A model generated the notes under the pieces. The model was not told the DNA's origin and did not search any database. It saw only the letters and a program-made list of their open reading frames with translations. Positions 27,801 to 36,178 of a stretch of 64,000 nt of DNA are shown here, piece by piece; position 1 is the first letter of the stretch, and the number at the start of each line of letters is the position of its first letter. The position numbers and the translations under genes were made by a program. The DNA comes from JAEZKC01 sp046546375 (GTDB taxonomy: Bacteria > Fibrobacterota > Chitinivibrionia > Chitinivibrionales > Chitinispirillaceae), in NCBI GenBank assembly GCA_046546375.1, contig JBKGXV010000002.1, positions 62,001 through 126,000 on the forward strand, written 5' to 3'.

Positions 27801-29368
27801 TCCATATCCATATCCAAGCTGGTCTGGAAATGGTTGATATTTCCTGTTGTGGATGTGTTTTTCTGAGCAGACCAGTACTGCAGAGGATAAAACGAACTTG
27901 CAAAGCTCACTAAATGGGGAACAGATGCTTCCACCGCAATAGGACCGAAGTCTCCGTTGTCATCAGTATAACATTCGTTTATAACGTTCATACTTGTGTC
28001 CAGGATTTTCACATGAACCTGTGGAAGGACGCTATAGTAGTCTCTCAGAGAACCTTTTACATATCCTGGATTAGTAATTCTGGTTACGCTTTTCAGAGTC
28101 AGCTGGTGGGATACAACCTCGTCTTTCATAAGAACTATATAGTGATAAGGTTCGGCGACAGCGGAATCGGGTCCGTAATAATAGGTGGGATGTCCGGGAA
28201 TGATTACCCTTACACTGTAACTTCCCTCCTGCAGAGTGTCGATCCAGTATTCATTGAGATCAGGTTTGAAATCAGCTTTGTAACTGCCGTTGTGGTCAGA
28301 AGCCCAGACTTCGGCTGATTGCTTGATGGTATCATTGTTTTTATCGAATAGCTGAAGTTTGATGCAACCTTTGGGAGTGTTGTCGTAGGGGTTTTTTGAG
28401 ATTTGTATATCGAAAAAAAGAGAATCATAGTATACATGGACTGGATATTCCGGGTGTACAGTAGTTGTAAGCATCTCCTCAGAATACCATTGTTCCGGGT
28501 AGGAGCCGTCACTGGTGGTGATTTTGATATGGTAATCCTGCTGGGCTAGTGCTGAAAACTGAAACGTCCCATCGGTTCCCGTTACGGTGCTGTAGGCGCG
28601 AAAAAGAGGGCTCATAGCAGGATAAAGCTCTACTGTTGCAGCTGAAACAGGACCAAGGGAATCGGAAATAGTTCCCGTAAGTACTCCGTCACCTTCAGGA
28701 AGCAGTTCTGCAGTTATTGTGATCTGCTGGGTGTCCGCTATACCTACTGTGACAGGGTAAACTTCATAGGAAGTGTTTTTGTCCGGCGAATAGAACTGTT
28801 TGGGATAGGGAGTGGCTTCATGAAAACCAATCGCATAAGTGCCAGGTTGAAGGGATGAGATCAGAATGGAATCGGAGTATGTCAGATCGTGATAGAATAT
28901 TTCACTTGAGTCTGTTTTTCTAATAAGACTGATGCCGCCATTTCTGATAGTATTTAAGGTGGAATCAACAACTTTGATTCGCAGTTCTGAAATAGGAGGG
29001 TTGTGTGTGGGTTTGTCTCTCAAGGTGCTGCTGATTTCCGTGTAGGCGGGATCAACCCAGGTTCTGAACTGAGGATCGGTCGTTGTACCGTCTATACCTT
29101 GCCATTGTGAGGGGAAAGTACCTGCGGGAAAATGAATGTTGTAGTATCCATAACCCAGAGTTGTAATGGAATAGGTACCGTTTGAATCGGAAATAAAAGT
29201 AGCCACAAGCGAGTCTGTATCCGAATCTGCCCAGTAGAATTCGATTCGTTGCCCTGCAATGCCATAACCGGCGGTGTCAGTGACATAACTAACTGCAGCC
29301 ATACCGAACTGATAAGAAAACATTACCAGAAGTAGAGGCAAAAATTCCAGTTTTTGTGTTTTTGTCAT
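24869..29368 (-). CDS. Very large secreted protein with carboxypeptidase-regulatory-like repeats and a FlgD-like C-terminal tail
   Basis: The 1499-aa exported protein has a signal peptide at about 1-24. The N-terminal two thirds contain repeated CarboxypepD_reg/Cna-B-like beta sandwiches, each marked by a D-x-x-G-x-Y-x-I/F-x-x-L unit: SDSNGTYSITTL, GTDGTFQFSAL, DSTGYYSIEDL, SDNLGRYKFEGL. A fibronectin-III-like segment follows (IELSWMPPPEASPSMYNVYR, about residue 985). The last 90 residues (ISINIYDLKGRIIRRL...GRYRIVWNGKDQNNRTVPKGIYLMRM) form a FlgD-Ig/secretion-tail-like domain common on secreted proteins of Fibrobacterota and other FCB bacteria. No catalytic motif is visible, so a structural, adhesive or surface role is likely. 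It is a single-gene unit. Confidence 0.85.
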   Translation of the reverse strand: MTKTQKLEFLPLLLVMFSYQFGMAAVSYVTDTAGYGIAGQRIEFYWADSDTDSLVATFISDSNGTYSITTLGYGYYNIHFPAGTFPSQWQGIDGTTTDPQFRTWVDPAYTEISSTLRDKPTHNPPISELRIKVVDSTLNTIRNGGISLIRKTDSSEIFYHDLTYSDSILISSLQPGTYAIGFHEATPYPKQFYSPDKNTSYEVYPVTVGIADTQQITITAELLPEGDGVLTGTISDSLGPVSAATVELYPAMSPLFRAYSTVTGTDGTFQFSALAQQDYHIKITTSDGSYPEQWYSEEMLTTTVHPEYPVHVYYDSLFFDIQISKNPYDNTPKGCIKLQLFDKNNDTIKQSAEVWASDHNGSYKADFKPDLNEYWIDTLQEGSYSVRVIIPGHPTYYYGPDSAVAEPYHYIVLMKDEVVSHQLTLKSVTRITNPGYVKGSLRDYYSVLPQVHVKILDTSMNVINECYTDDNGDFGPIAVEASVPHLVSFASSFYPLQYWSAQKNTSTTGNINHFQTSLDMDMDLSSRLISDPPTAEELVNMKIIDGYVVDASTQTPLYGVEILPLPEHIRDTLEYNPWYQYDSYSVITDSTGYYSIEDLPYDRYVLLARKTASSYIPQFHSYSDMPQEAAVIDLSLDPKATAQFELRSGGTITGTVKTSTGFPVEGARVELEEKNGGLWHETWSDNLGRYKFEGLQAKQFTLKAYHYKYAFYFDNTQECTVTENTTIQANDIILNAGSVISGNLTSSDQTVQSVLQNETPIGSLRLLNDSATTDTLFIHPEMYLGINHHYQTSSSSVIFSTARAPEGSYKLLFTPHPQDSFSTDAPFSSSLGWSFAETTDYTKTPTYTVTPPDSVKGVTLNIRKGYEVYGTVSMSDPAAFQEYEITAYIKSGSKFIAVSRSNLRNSEQFGLPGLIDGEDYYIRISMAGMVDQYWNGSGSSVFPDVPYHFSTTDFVPLDIVVNSSFTEDSPEPSLIKPVSVRQTGFARIELSWMPPPEASPSMYNVYRFPGNPDLYRVTNGSEWEPRISTDSLMKISQVMKSTSPKYVDTNVTPGKPYIYCATWKDHLGRESRIVFPYPPELDQYVVNNFPAQFVAKANEWYMMGLWGGAPQQIAGNPNSHLFKWDDKRIPDRLMSSYIQPTSMKPTDGYWFKSTVDTLMKVPSTALKELVTRQDSIKKILNKGTTGWNQISSPYPFSICPAWMSSRTVWEWLPDSGGYRQASELRPWKAYWVHTEEDTTLSYFPLLKDSLVLSKKSNNTEWEMRLALRGEGGYDPDNFLGISSELGKKTALREPEPPLGFDSPQLYFLNEINGDKLSRFYKGSSSATHEWRVAISPSTKNLTLSFEEMDGVSEDVNLYWIDQRGTVDIRSTSKVDIPAHSKEIQGYVVATTEALKADLFGGEIKLQRTGPNPFRKITALELVLPYSWENSVEMNSVSINIYDLKGRIIRRLLHKPMLPGRYRIVWNGKDQNNRTVPKGIYLMRMQYGKVRKSLKLIKAN

Positions 29369-29426
29369 GGTGAACCCCCGGTTACCCGTTCAGAAATATA
29401 TTGTACAGGCAACGATTGGGAGAAAG

Positions 29427-29442
29427 TGTGATCACTATCACG
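29427..29442. promoter_or_regulatory. Candidate CRP/FNR-family operator
   Basis: TGTGA-TCACTA-TCACG matches the CRP consensus TGTGA-N6-TCACA at 9 of 10 positions. It lies in the divergent space, about 60 bases before the large secreted protein gene and 124 bases before trxB. No promoter elements were confidently placed around it. Confidence 0.35.
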
Positions 29443-29565
29443 TTTCTCTGATTTATATTAAATATCTTAGAGGTACTGATACATTGTACCATAACTTCAC
29501 TTATTCGACAATGAAGAAAGGCACCTTTGGGCTCGGGTGTACTTTTGTATCGCTGAGGAGGTTTA

Positions 29566-30513
29566 ATGCCGGAAAGACTCATTATCATCGGATCTGGACC
29601 TGCGGGGCTGACTGCTGCAAACTACGCTGCACGCGCCAATATCAATCCGCTTCTTTTCGAGGGTTTTCAGGAGGGAGGGATTCCCGGCGGACAGCTTATG
29701 ATCACCAGTTTAGTTGAGAATTTCCCCGGATTCCCTGAGGGTATCATGGGACCTAAACTCATGCAGAATATGCGTGAGCAGGCCGTGAAACACGGTACCC
29801 GTGCGGTTATGGAAGACGTGGTGGAAGTCGATCTTCAGACATATCCTTTTGTGGTAACCTCGATGAGCGGAGAAGAATACACTACTGATGCACTTATTGT
29901 GGCTTCCGGCGCTACGGCAAAAAGATTACCTCTGGAATCCGAACAACGCCTCTGGAGCAGGGGGATTAGCGCCTGTGCTGTGTGTGATGGTGCACTGCCT
30001 ATTTTCAGAGACAAAGAACTTGCAGTAATCGGGGGAGGGGATTCAGCAGTTGAGGAGGCTCTCCATCTTACTCAATTCGGTTCCAAAATCTATCTGGTTC
30101 ACAGAAGAGATGAATTAAGAGCAAGTAAGATCATGCAGAAGCGTATCCTTACTCATCCAAAAGTGCAGATCCTCTGGAATAAAGTAGTGGAGGAGTTTGT
30201 AGGTGAAAACCACCTGTCCAGTCTTAAACTGCGGGATACAGTAAGTGGTGAAATTTCAGATTTGCCGGTTGTAGGTGCGTTTGAGGCAATTGGGCACAAA
30301 CCCAACACCGGTTTTCTGAAGGAACAGCTTGAAACCAATGAACTGGGCTACGTCATAACTAAACCGGATTCGACTGAGACTTCGATAGAAGGTGTGTTTG
30401 CTGCAGGTGATGTGCAGGATGCAAAATACAGACAGGCTATTACCGCTGCCGGAAGTGGCTGTATGGCAGCAATCGAGTCTGAACACTGGCTTCAGGAACT
30501 CGCAGGTATCTAA
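29566..30513 (+). CDS. trxB: Thioredoxin-disulfide reductase
   Basis: The 315-aa FAD/NADPH flavoenzyme reduces thioredoxin. The FAD-binding GSGPAGLTAANYAARA lies at the N-terminus. The redox pair is C137-A-V-C140-D in the NADPH domain, followed by the GGGDSAVEEALHL nucleotide fold, and the FAD-binding GVFAAGDVQDAKYRQAITAAGSGCMAA closes the protein. GAGGAGG sits just before the ATG. It is monocistronic, with a clear terminator. Its likely substrate trxA lies 27 kb away in the sulfur operon. Confidence 0.96.
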   Translation: MPERLIIIGSGPAGLTAANYAARANINPLLFEGFQEGGIPGGQLMITSLVENFPGFPEGIMGPKLMQNMREQAVKHGTRAVMEDVVEVDLQTYPFVVTSMSGEEYTTDALIVASGATAKRLPLESEQRLWSRGISACAVCDGALPIFRDKELAVIGGGDSAVEEALHLTQFGSKIYLVHRRDELRASKIMQKRILTHPKVQILWNKVVEEFVGENHLSSLKLRDTVSGEISDLPVVGAFEAIGHKPNTGFLKEQLETNELGYVITKPDSTETSIEGVFAAGDVQDAKYRQAITAAGSGCMAAIESEHWLQELAGI

Positions 30514-30539
30514 AGTGACTTGCGCTCAGTGGAGAGAAA

Positions 30540-30563
30540 GCCCGCCCAAGCGCGGGCCTTTTT
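30540..30563 (+). terminator. Rho-independent terminator of trxB
   Basis: GCCCGC and GCGGGC pair around a CCAAGC loop and are followed by CTTTTTATTT. The T-run touches the 3' end of the convergent rseP gene. Confidence 0.85.
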
Positions 30564-31896
30564 ATTTGAAAATCCGCAGAAAATCTGGAATTCGTATGAT
30601 ATCGTTTATGGAAACGAATATGAACAGGCCCAGAAAGAAAATCATAGCTACCTTGTTCACAGTCATCTGAGTTTTCAAAGACAGTGGTTTTCCTCTCACA
30701 GCTTCTATTCCCAGAAACACAATGAGACCGCCATCGGTGATGACTAGAGGCAACAGATTGAGTACTCCAAGATTGATTCCGATGAGAGCCATGAAATCCA
30801 GTATATTGGAGAAACCCTGTAGAGCCATCATTCCCGATGCGGGTATGATACCCAATGGTCCCGATAGCTGACTGGCAGATACCTGTCCGCTGAACAGCTT
30901 CGAGAGCACATCAAAAATCATAGTGGTATATTCCCTGGACTTGTCCATCATATGACCTGCAGCTTCGCCGGGTCCATAACTGACGTATTTACTTTGTGGT
31001 TTTGCTGGCCCAATTCCCAGAAGATAACGGTTCCGGGTGGAATCGAAACGTGGGGTCAGGTTTACATCAAATGTTTTGCTCTGGCGTTTAACATTAATTG
31101 AAATGGCACTGTCGGAGGGCTTGTAATCACCAACTTCCAAAGCGAACTGTTCAAAGCAGCTCACCGCTTTTCCATCTACGGAAAGAAGCGTATCGCCTTT
31201 TTGAAGATGTTCCTTGGCTACGCTGTTTTTGGTTAAACTGCCCACTACAGAAGGAAGAGTGGGGGGAAGCAGACCGCCAGTGGGGTTTTCGGGTATTCCT
31301 GGACCGCTTCTTTTAATCCGCATATCTAGTTTGAGTATCTGATCATCTCTTTTGACTTTCAAAACGTATTTTTTGAGCTGTTGTCCCAAGTGGGTTTCAA
31401 TCTGTCCCCAGCCCTTCACGGATTGACCGTTGATCGCCAGAATGGTGTCTTCAGGCTGAAAGCCTGCTTTATCGGCCGCAGAACTATCCACAACTGCTCC
31501 CACAATAGAATTATCAAGATAGAGAGGACGTTCTACCCCATACATGAAGGCGATCCACAGAAGAAGCATGGCAAAGAGGAAGTTGGCTACCGGGCCGGCC
31601 AGTGCTACCAAGGCGCGCTGCCATATCGGTTTTGATGAGAATTCATCGGGGCTTCCGTTGTGTTCCTCTTCCGGATTTTCTCCGGCCATGCGTACATACC
31701 CACCGAAAGGAATGGCACTGATTCTGTATTCCGTACCCTTCCAGGATTTCTTTATCAAAGGAGCCCCGAAGCCCAGAGAAAACGTAAGTACGTTTATTTT
31801 GCAGGCTTTGGCCATCAGAAAGTGGCCCAGTTCATGAACAAAGACCAGAATACCAAGAACTGGAATACCTATGAGAATTGCCAATGTGAATGTCAC
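30562..31896 (-). CDS. rseP: RIP metalloprotease (site-2 protease)
   Basis: The 444-aa inner-membrane zinc protease cleaves substrates within the membrane, classically anti-sigma factors. The zinc motif HELGH is at residues 21-25. Two PDZ domains lie between membrane helices (about 105-185 and 195-280). The third zinc ligand region reads NLLPLVITDGG, keeping the Asp but departing from the usual NxxPxPxLDGG. GTG is the start, supported by GAGGG seven bases upstream. It is the last gene of the uppS-cdsA-dxr-rseP operon, starting 1 base after dxr. Confidence 0.93.
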   Translation of the reverse strand: MTFTLAILIGIPVLGILVFVHELGHFLMAKACKINVLTFSLGFGAPLIKKSWKGTEYRISAIPFGGYVRMAGENPEEEHNGSPDEFSSKPIWQRALVALAGPVANFLFAMLLLWIAFMYGVERPLYLDNSIVGAVVDSSAADKAGFQPEDTILAINGQSVKGWGQIETHLGQQLKKYVLKVKRDDQILKLDMRIKRSGPGIPENPTGGLLPPTLPSVVGSLTKNSVAKEHLQKGDTLLSVDGKAVSCFEQFALEVGDYKPSDSAISINVKRQSKTFDVNLTPRFDSTRNRYLLGIGPAKPQSKYVSYGPGEAAGHMMDKSREYTTMIFDVLSKLFSGQVSASQLSGPLGIIPASGMMALQGFSNILDFMALIGINLGVLNLLPLVITDGGLIVFLGIEAVRGKPLSLKTQMTVNKVAMIFFLGLFIFVSINDIIRIPDFLRIFK

Positions 31897-31897
31897 G

Positions 31898-33052
31898 TTA
31901 TGCCCTCTGTTTGAAGTCTGAAGTGATTTGTTGACGGGTTTCTTTATCCGCCCATTCTATTATTTCTATTGAATGTGCCTGTTCAGTCTTGTGATTACGC
32001 AATGCAGATGCCACTATTTCCCCTATTCCCGTGAAACTGATCCGGCCGGAGAGAAAGAGTTCGACTGCAACCTCATTTGCCGCATTGACTACTGCGGGAG
32101 CCGTACCTCCCATTTCCCCTGCTTCCAGACAGAGTTGAAGGCAGGGGAATTTGTCCAGATCCGGTTCAGAGAATTCCAGACTGCCGATTTCCGGCAAACT
32201 CAGTCTTTTGCTGCTTATCGGAAGCCTTTGTGGATAGGTCAGTGCATACTGAATGGGTAACTCCATATCCGGCAGACCCAGCTGGGCCATAACTGCACCA
32301 TCATGGAACTCCACCAGAGAGTGAATTATGGACTGGGGGTGGACCCAGACTTTAAGCTGGGAGTAGGGGAGGTCGAAAAGATGGTGAGCCTCTATGACCT
32401 CAAAGCCCTTGTTCATCAGAGTAGATGAATCGATAGTGATTTTTTTGCCCATTGACCAGGTGGGATGATTCAGTGCCTGAGCTGGAGTAATGGAGGCGAA
32501 CATTTCTTTAGATATTTTGCGGAAAGGACCTCCGGAAGCTGTGAGGATGATTGATTCTATGCAGCTGTTTTCCTCTCCGGGTAAACACTGTAGAATGGCA
32601 CTGTGTTCACTGTCCACCGGAATCAGACTTCCATTGCCGTTACGGGTGAGTGTTTTAATGTAATCTCCCCCTATCACCAAACTTTCCTTATTGGCCAAAG
32701 CCACCCTTTTTCCCCGCTTGAGTGCCTTAACAGTAGGTCTGAACCCTACCGCCCCCACAAGGGCATTGACCAGAATGTCAAACTCGGTCTCCTCCACTAT
32801 CTGTTCCAGATTTTCAAATACCCTGAAGTTTCCATTGTGGTTTTTCAAACTTTCTGATCTCTGATTATCTGCTATGAACACAGATGGGGGAGAGAATTCA
32901 TCTATTTGTGAAAGCAGTATTTCTAGGTTGCTTCCTGCCGCAAGTCCGGTGATTTCAAAACGATCTTTGAACCGGCGAACACAATTGCAGGTACTTGTTC
33001 CAATGGATCCAGTAGAGCCTAAAAGGAGAATCTTCAGTTTTTCTTGAATCAT
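31898..33052 (-). CDS. dxr: 1-deoxy-D-xylulose 5-phosphate reductoisomerase
   Basis: The 384-aa NADPH enzyme of the MEP isoprenoid pathway. The N-terminal LLGSTGSIGTST nucleotide motif is followed by ALANKESLVIGG, PVDSEHSAILQC (metal-binding Asp and Glu) and ILTASGGPF. HPTWSMGKKITIDSSTLMNKGFEVIEAHHLF is the family's long signature, and NAANEVAVELFL is also present. I use the second in-frame start (ATG at 33052); a TTG lies one codon upstream. It supplies precursors for undecaprenyl phosphate made by uppS in the same operon. Confidence 0.95.
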   Translation of the reverse strand: MIQEKLKILLLGSTGSIGTSTCNCVRRFKDRFEITGLAAGSNLEILLSQIDEFSPPSVFIADNQRSESLKNHNGNFRVFENLEQIVEETEFDILVNALVGAVGFRPTVKALKRGKRVALANKESLVIGGDYIKTLTRNGNGSLIPVDSEHSAILQCLPGEENSCIESIILTASGGPFRKISKEMFASITPAQALNHPTWSMGKKITIDSSTLMNKGFEVIEAHHLFDLPYSQLKVWVHPQSIIHSLVEFHDGAVMAQLGLPDMELPIQYALTYPQRLPISSKRLSLPEIGSLEFSEPDLDKFPCLQLCLEAGEMGGTAPAVVNAANEVAVELFLSGRISFTGIGEIVASALRNHKTEQAHSIEIIEWADKETRQQITSDFKQRA

Positions 33053-33066
33053 CAATTACTTTCCGA

Positions 33067-33948
33067 TTATTTGGTCACCAGCCACGCAAAAAGGTAAAGA
33101 ACCGGTGCGGTGAAAAAAACACTGTCGAATCTGTCCAGAATTCCTCCATGTCCCGGAATGAGAGTGGAAGAGTCTTTGACTTTGAAATTCCGTTTTATGA
33201 TCGATTCCAGCAAATCCCCCACCTGCGCCATCACCCCGATGAGAAGACCAAGTATAGGTCCGAGAATAACGGGGTACTCGGGATTGCGCAAGAACACCCA
33301 TCCGATGCTGCTGACCACTGTGGCTGCAATGAGTCCCGCTATGCTTCCCTCTATAGTTTTGTTGGGGCTGATGGTGGAGAAATGGTGGCGTCCCCAGGCA
33401 GAACCGGCCAGATAAGCTGCACTGTCACAAAGAAATATGGAGGTGAGGACTGTTACGATACCCAGTTGTGAGAGAAAAGGGTTGTCGGGAGTGAAAAAAA
33501 GCAGTTGAAATGGTTCTTTGTACAGACTTAGAAGAGAAATGGATGCTATGTTGAGAAAAATGGTCCCGCTGAACAGCAGACTTGCTCTAACCCATCGTTT
33601 CTGTCTGTTCCGTTTGCCCCAGAAAAACGACTCTATCGCCACCAGTATGAGAAGTACGAAGACGGATAGCATATCTGGTATGTTGAAATTAAGTAGATGG
33701 GCCACACTCAGTCCGAGAATCCATATGTAGCTCAACCAGAAAGCATTGTGAGGATAGATTATGCTGAGCATTTTGGTGTATTCATATGTCCCCATCAGTA
33801 CTAAAATGATTGACAGAATCTGCCCGGGGTAGACCGGTGGTAATGATGAGGGAGTAACAGAGAACTGGGAATTAACAATAAACCAGGCAATGGGTACAGC
33901 AATGAATACGAAAAGAAGGCGTTTTTGTAGATTGGCCGTGTTTATCAT
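33067..33948 (-). CDS. cdsA: Phosphatidate cytidylyltransferase
   Basis: The 293-aa integral membrane enzyme with about eight helices makes CDP-diacylglycerol for phospholipid synthesis. The family signature appears near the C-terminus: GDLLESIIKRNFKVKDSSTLIPGHGGILDRFDS, preceded by the DSAAYLAGSAWGRH...SPNKTIEGS motif. It overlaps uppS by four bases (ATGA at 33945). It provides the activated lipid used by enzymes such as the CDP-alcohol phosphatidyltransferase at 24.2 kb. Confidence 0.95.
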   Translation of the reverse strand: MINTANLQKRLLFVFIAVPIAWFIVNSQFSVTPSSLPPVYPGQILSIILVLMGTYEYTKMLSIIYPHNAFWLSYIWILGLSVAHLLNFNIPDMLSVFVLLILVAIESFFWGKRNRQKRWVRASLLFSGTIFLNIASISLLSLYKEPFQLLFFTPDNPFLSQLGIVTVLTSIFLCDSAAYLAGSAWGRHHFSTISPNKTIEGSIAGLIAATVVSSIGWVFLRNPEYPVILGPILGLLIGVMAQVGDLLESIIKRNFKVKDSSTLIPGHGGILDRFDSVFFTAPVLYLFAWLVTK

Positions 33949-34676
33949 TCCTTTACCTTTCCAAAGCGTCGGTCGCGCCTGTTGTAGTCCTCTATTGCGC
34001 TTACAAGTGCATCTTTATTGAAATCAGGCCACAAGGTATCTGTGATATAGAGCTCTGCATAAGCAGCCTGCCACAGAAGAAAGTTGCTGATTCGGCAGTC
34101 GCCGCCGGTGCGGATGATCAGTTCCGGATCAGGGATGTCTTTTGTATGCAGATAGTTGGAGAAGGATGTTTCGTCCAGATTATCAATTATCTCCGGATTC
34201 TTCAGCGCGTCTTTGGCAAATGCCTGAGCGGCCTGAACCAGTTCAGAACGCCCCCCGTAGCTGATTGCTAAATTGAGAGTGAGACCTGTGTTGTTTTTGG
34301 TGTTTTCGATTCCCTTGATCAGTTCAGCTCTGGTCTTGGGAGGAAGTCGGCTCAGATCCCCTATGGCTTTGAGTCTAACGTTGTTCTGGTTCAGGTTCGC
34401 AATCTCTCTTTTGGTCATCTCCACTAACAGGTCCATAAGCATGGAAACCTCACGGGATGGTCTGCCCCAGTTTTCTGCCGAGAAGACATAGGTGGTGAGA
34501 TAGGAAACCCCCAGTTCACCACATGCTCTTACAATCTCTCTGGTTGCATTTGTTCCGGCCCTGTGGCCGGCTGTTCGGGGAAGCCCACGGTTGCGGGCCC
34601 ACCTTCCGTTGCCATCCATTATTATTCCGATGTGCTTGGGGATGTTCATAGTTGTTTTGCGAGTGTCTTTTCCCAT
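33945..34676 (-). CDS. uppS: Undecaprenyl diphosphate synthase
   Basis: The 243-aa cis-prenyltransferase makes the C55 lipid carrier for peptidoglycan and LPS. It has the signature HIGIIMDGNGRWARNRG with catalytic Asp (D21 counted from the first Met), AGHRAG, YLTTYVFSAENWGRP, and the C-terminal PDLIIRTGG...FLLWQAAYAELYIT block. An internal ATG at codon 10 is an alternative start; neither has a strong ribosome site. It heads the four-gene lipid/isoprenoid operon after a terminator that separates it from frr. Confidence 0.95.
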   Translation of the reverse strand: MGKDTRKTTMNIPKHIGIIMDGNGRWARNRGLPRTAGHRAGTNATREIVRACGELGVSYLTTYVFSAENWGRPSREVSMLMDLLVEMTKREIANLNQNNVRLKAIGDLSRLPPKTRAELIKGIENTKNNTGLTLNLAISYGGRSELVQAAQAFAKDALKNPEIIDNLDETSFSNYLHTKDIPDPELIIRTGGDCRISNFLLWQAAYAELYITDTLWPDFNKDALVSAIEDYNRRDRRFGKVKE

Positions 34677-34843
34677 CGGTGCATGTTATTTCCCGAACGA
34701 TGTTCCAGATTGTTTTTGATGTTTAACTCTATTCAAAATAACTGATAAATATACATGATTCTGAATTGTGATCTTATTAAAAAAACTCAAAGCGCAACCT
34801 TTTATCTGCTTCTGCAGATGTGAATGATAGAAGAACAGAAAAA

Positions 34844-34873
34844 AAAACGGCGCGTTCAGTGAAGCGCCGTTTT
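34844..34873 (-). terminator. Rho-independent terminator of the tsf-pyrH-frr operon
   Basis: AAAACGGCGC and GCGCCGTTTT form a 10-bp stem with a 10-base loop, followed on the minus strand by a run of nine Ts (34839-34847 as As). The plus strand also shows TTTTCATTTTT. Confidence 0.9.
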
Positions 34874-34896
34874 CATTTTTCAGAATTCTGAAGCTT

Positions 34897-35460
34897 TTAT
34901 ACTTCCATGATTTCTTTTTCTTTCACAGCGAGCAGCTCATCTATGTTTTTGACAAACTTGTCGGTGATTTTCTGAATTTCATCCAGTCCCTTCTTTTCCT
35001 GGTCCTGGGTGATCAGCTTTTCCTTTTCGGCCTTTTTGAGTTTCTCGTTGGAATCGCGCCTTACATTGCGCAATGCAACCTTGTTGTCTTCGGCCATTTT
35101 GCGGCAGTTTTTAAAAAGATCCTTACGCCTCTCCTCTGAAAGGGGAGGTATTGGCAATCTGATCTGGTTGCCGTCATTTTGCGGGTTGAGACCCAGATCC
35201 GCAGTCTGTATACTCTTTTCAATGGCAGAAAGCATGCTTTTTTCCCAAGGTTGAATGATAATCATTCTCGCTTCGGGGACAGAGATGTTCGCCACTTGGT
35301 TAACGGGGGTGCTTGTACCGTAGTAATCCACATTCACTCCGTCGAGCAAAGCGGGAGTTGCACGGCCGGCTCTGATTCTCCCCAGATCTTTTTTGAAGCT
35401 GTCGATTGTCTTCTGCATCCGTTGATTTGTTTCTTTCTGGATGTCTTCCATTGCTCCCAT
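34897..35460 (-). CDS. frr: Ribosome recycling factor
   Basis: The 187-aa factor splits post-termination ribosomes with EF-G. The signature GRIRAGRATPALLDGVNVDYYG, the PEARMIIIQPWEKSML stretch and RRDSNEKLKKAEKEKLITQD near the end are typical. AGGAGGG precedes the first ATG. It is the last gene of tsf-pyrH-frr, 1 base after pyrH. Confidence 0.97.
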   Translation of the reverse strand: MGAMEDIQKETNQRMQKTIDSFKKDLGRIRAGRATPALLDGVNVDYYGTSTPVNQVANISVPEARMIIIQPWEKSMLSAIEKSIQTADLGLNPQNDGNQIRLPIPPLSEERRKDLFKNCRKMAEDNKVALRNVRRDSNEKLKKAEKEKLITQDQEKKGLDEIQKITDKFVKNIDELLAVKEKEIMEV

Positions 35461-35461
35461 A

Positions 35462-36175
35462 CTACCCTCCTGTTCTGACTATTGATCCTACCGGTTGCCC
35501 TTTGATGCACCGGGTCAGATTTCCTTTTTCAAGAAGTTTGAAAACTATAATGGGTATGTCCTGTTCCATGCAGAAAGAGAATGCGGTGGAATCCATGACT
35601 TTCAGGTTCTTTGAAAGAGCCTCTGAATGACTGATTTCTTTGAATCGTGTGGCGTGAGGATTTTTGAAAGGATCGCTGTCATAAACCCCATCCACTTTCG
35701 TTGCCTTGAAGATGGCATCGGCCCCGATTTCGGCGCAGCGCAGCGCAGCGGCGGTATCTGTAGTGAAAAAAGGATTGCCGGTACCACCGCCCAGAAGAAC
35801 AATTCTGCCTTTTTCCAGATGCCTGACGGCCACTTCAGGGGTATAGAATTCACCCGCTTTGTCAAGATGCACTGCTGTGAGTACACGTGAATCGATACCG
35901 CAGGATTTCAGATGTTCTCCGAAGGCGATTGAGTTGATGACAGTTGCCAGCATACCCATGGCATCTCCGGAAACCCGGGAGACTCCTTTGGCCGTTGCTC
36001 CACGGATGAAATTCCCTCCGCCGATCACAAGTGCGAGCTGTACACCTGATCGGGATACTTCAGCTATTTCAGAAGCAATCTGCCCTGCAGTTTCGCAATC
36101 GATTCCAAATCCCTGATTTCCGGCGAGAGCCTCGCCGGAAATCTTAAGCAGGACACGTTTGTATGTCATTTCCAA
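35462..36175 (-). CDS. pyrH: UMP kinase
   Basis: The 237-aa hexameric UMP kinase of the amino-acid-kinase fold. It has YKRVLLKISGEALAG at the N-terminus, LALVIGGGNFIRGA, the VFLLGGGTGNPFFTTDTAAALRC-like nucleotide loop (read here as IVLLGGGTGNPFFTTDTAA) and TKVDGVYDSDP. Two starts are possible: TTG at 36175, seven bases after GAGGA (bases shared with the tsf end), or ATG two codons later, 13 bases from that site. The TTG has the better spacing. Confidence 0.96.
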   Translation of the reverse strand: MEMTYKRVLLKISGEALAGNQGFGIDCETAGQIASEIAEVSRSGVQLALVIGGGNFIRGATAKGVSRVSGDAMGMLATVINSIAFGEHLKSCGIDSRVLTAVHLDKAGEFYTPEVAVRHLEKGRIVLLGGGTGNPFFTTDTAAALRCAEIGADAIFKATKVDGVYDSDPFKNPHATRFKEISHSEALSKNLKVMDSTAFSFCMEQDIPIIVFKLLEKGNLTRCIKGQPVGSIVRTGG

Positions 36176-36178
36176 AAA

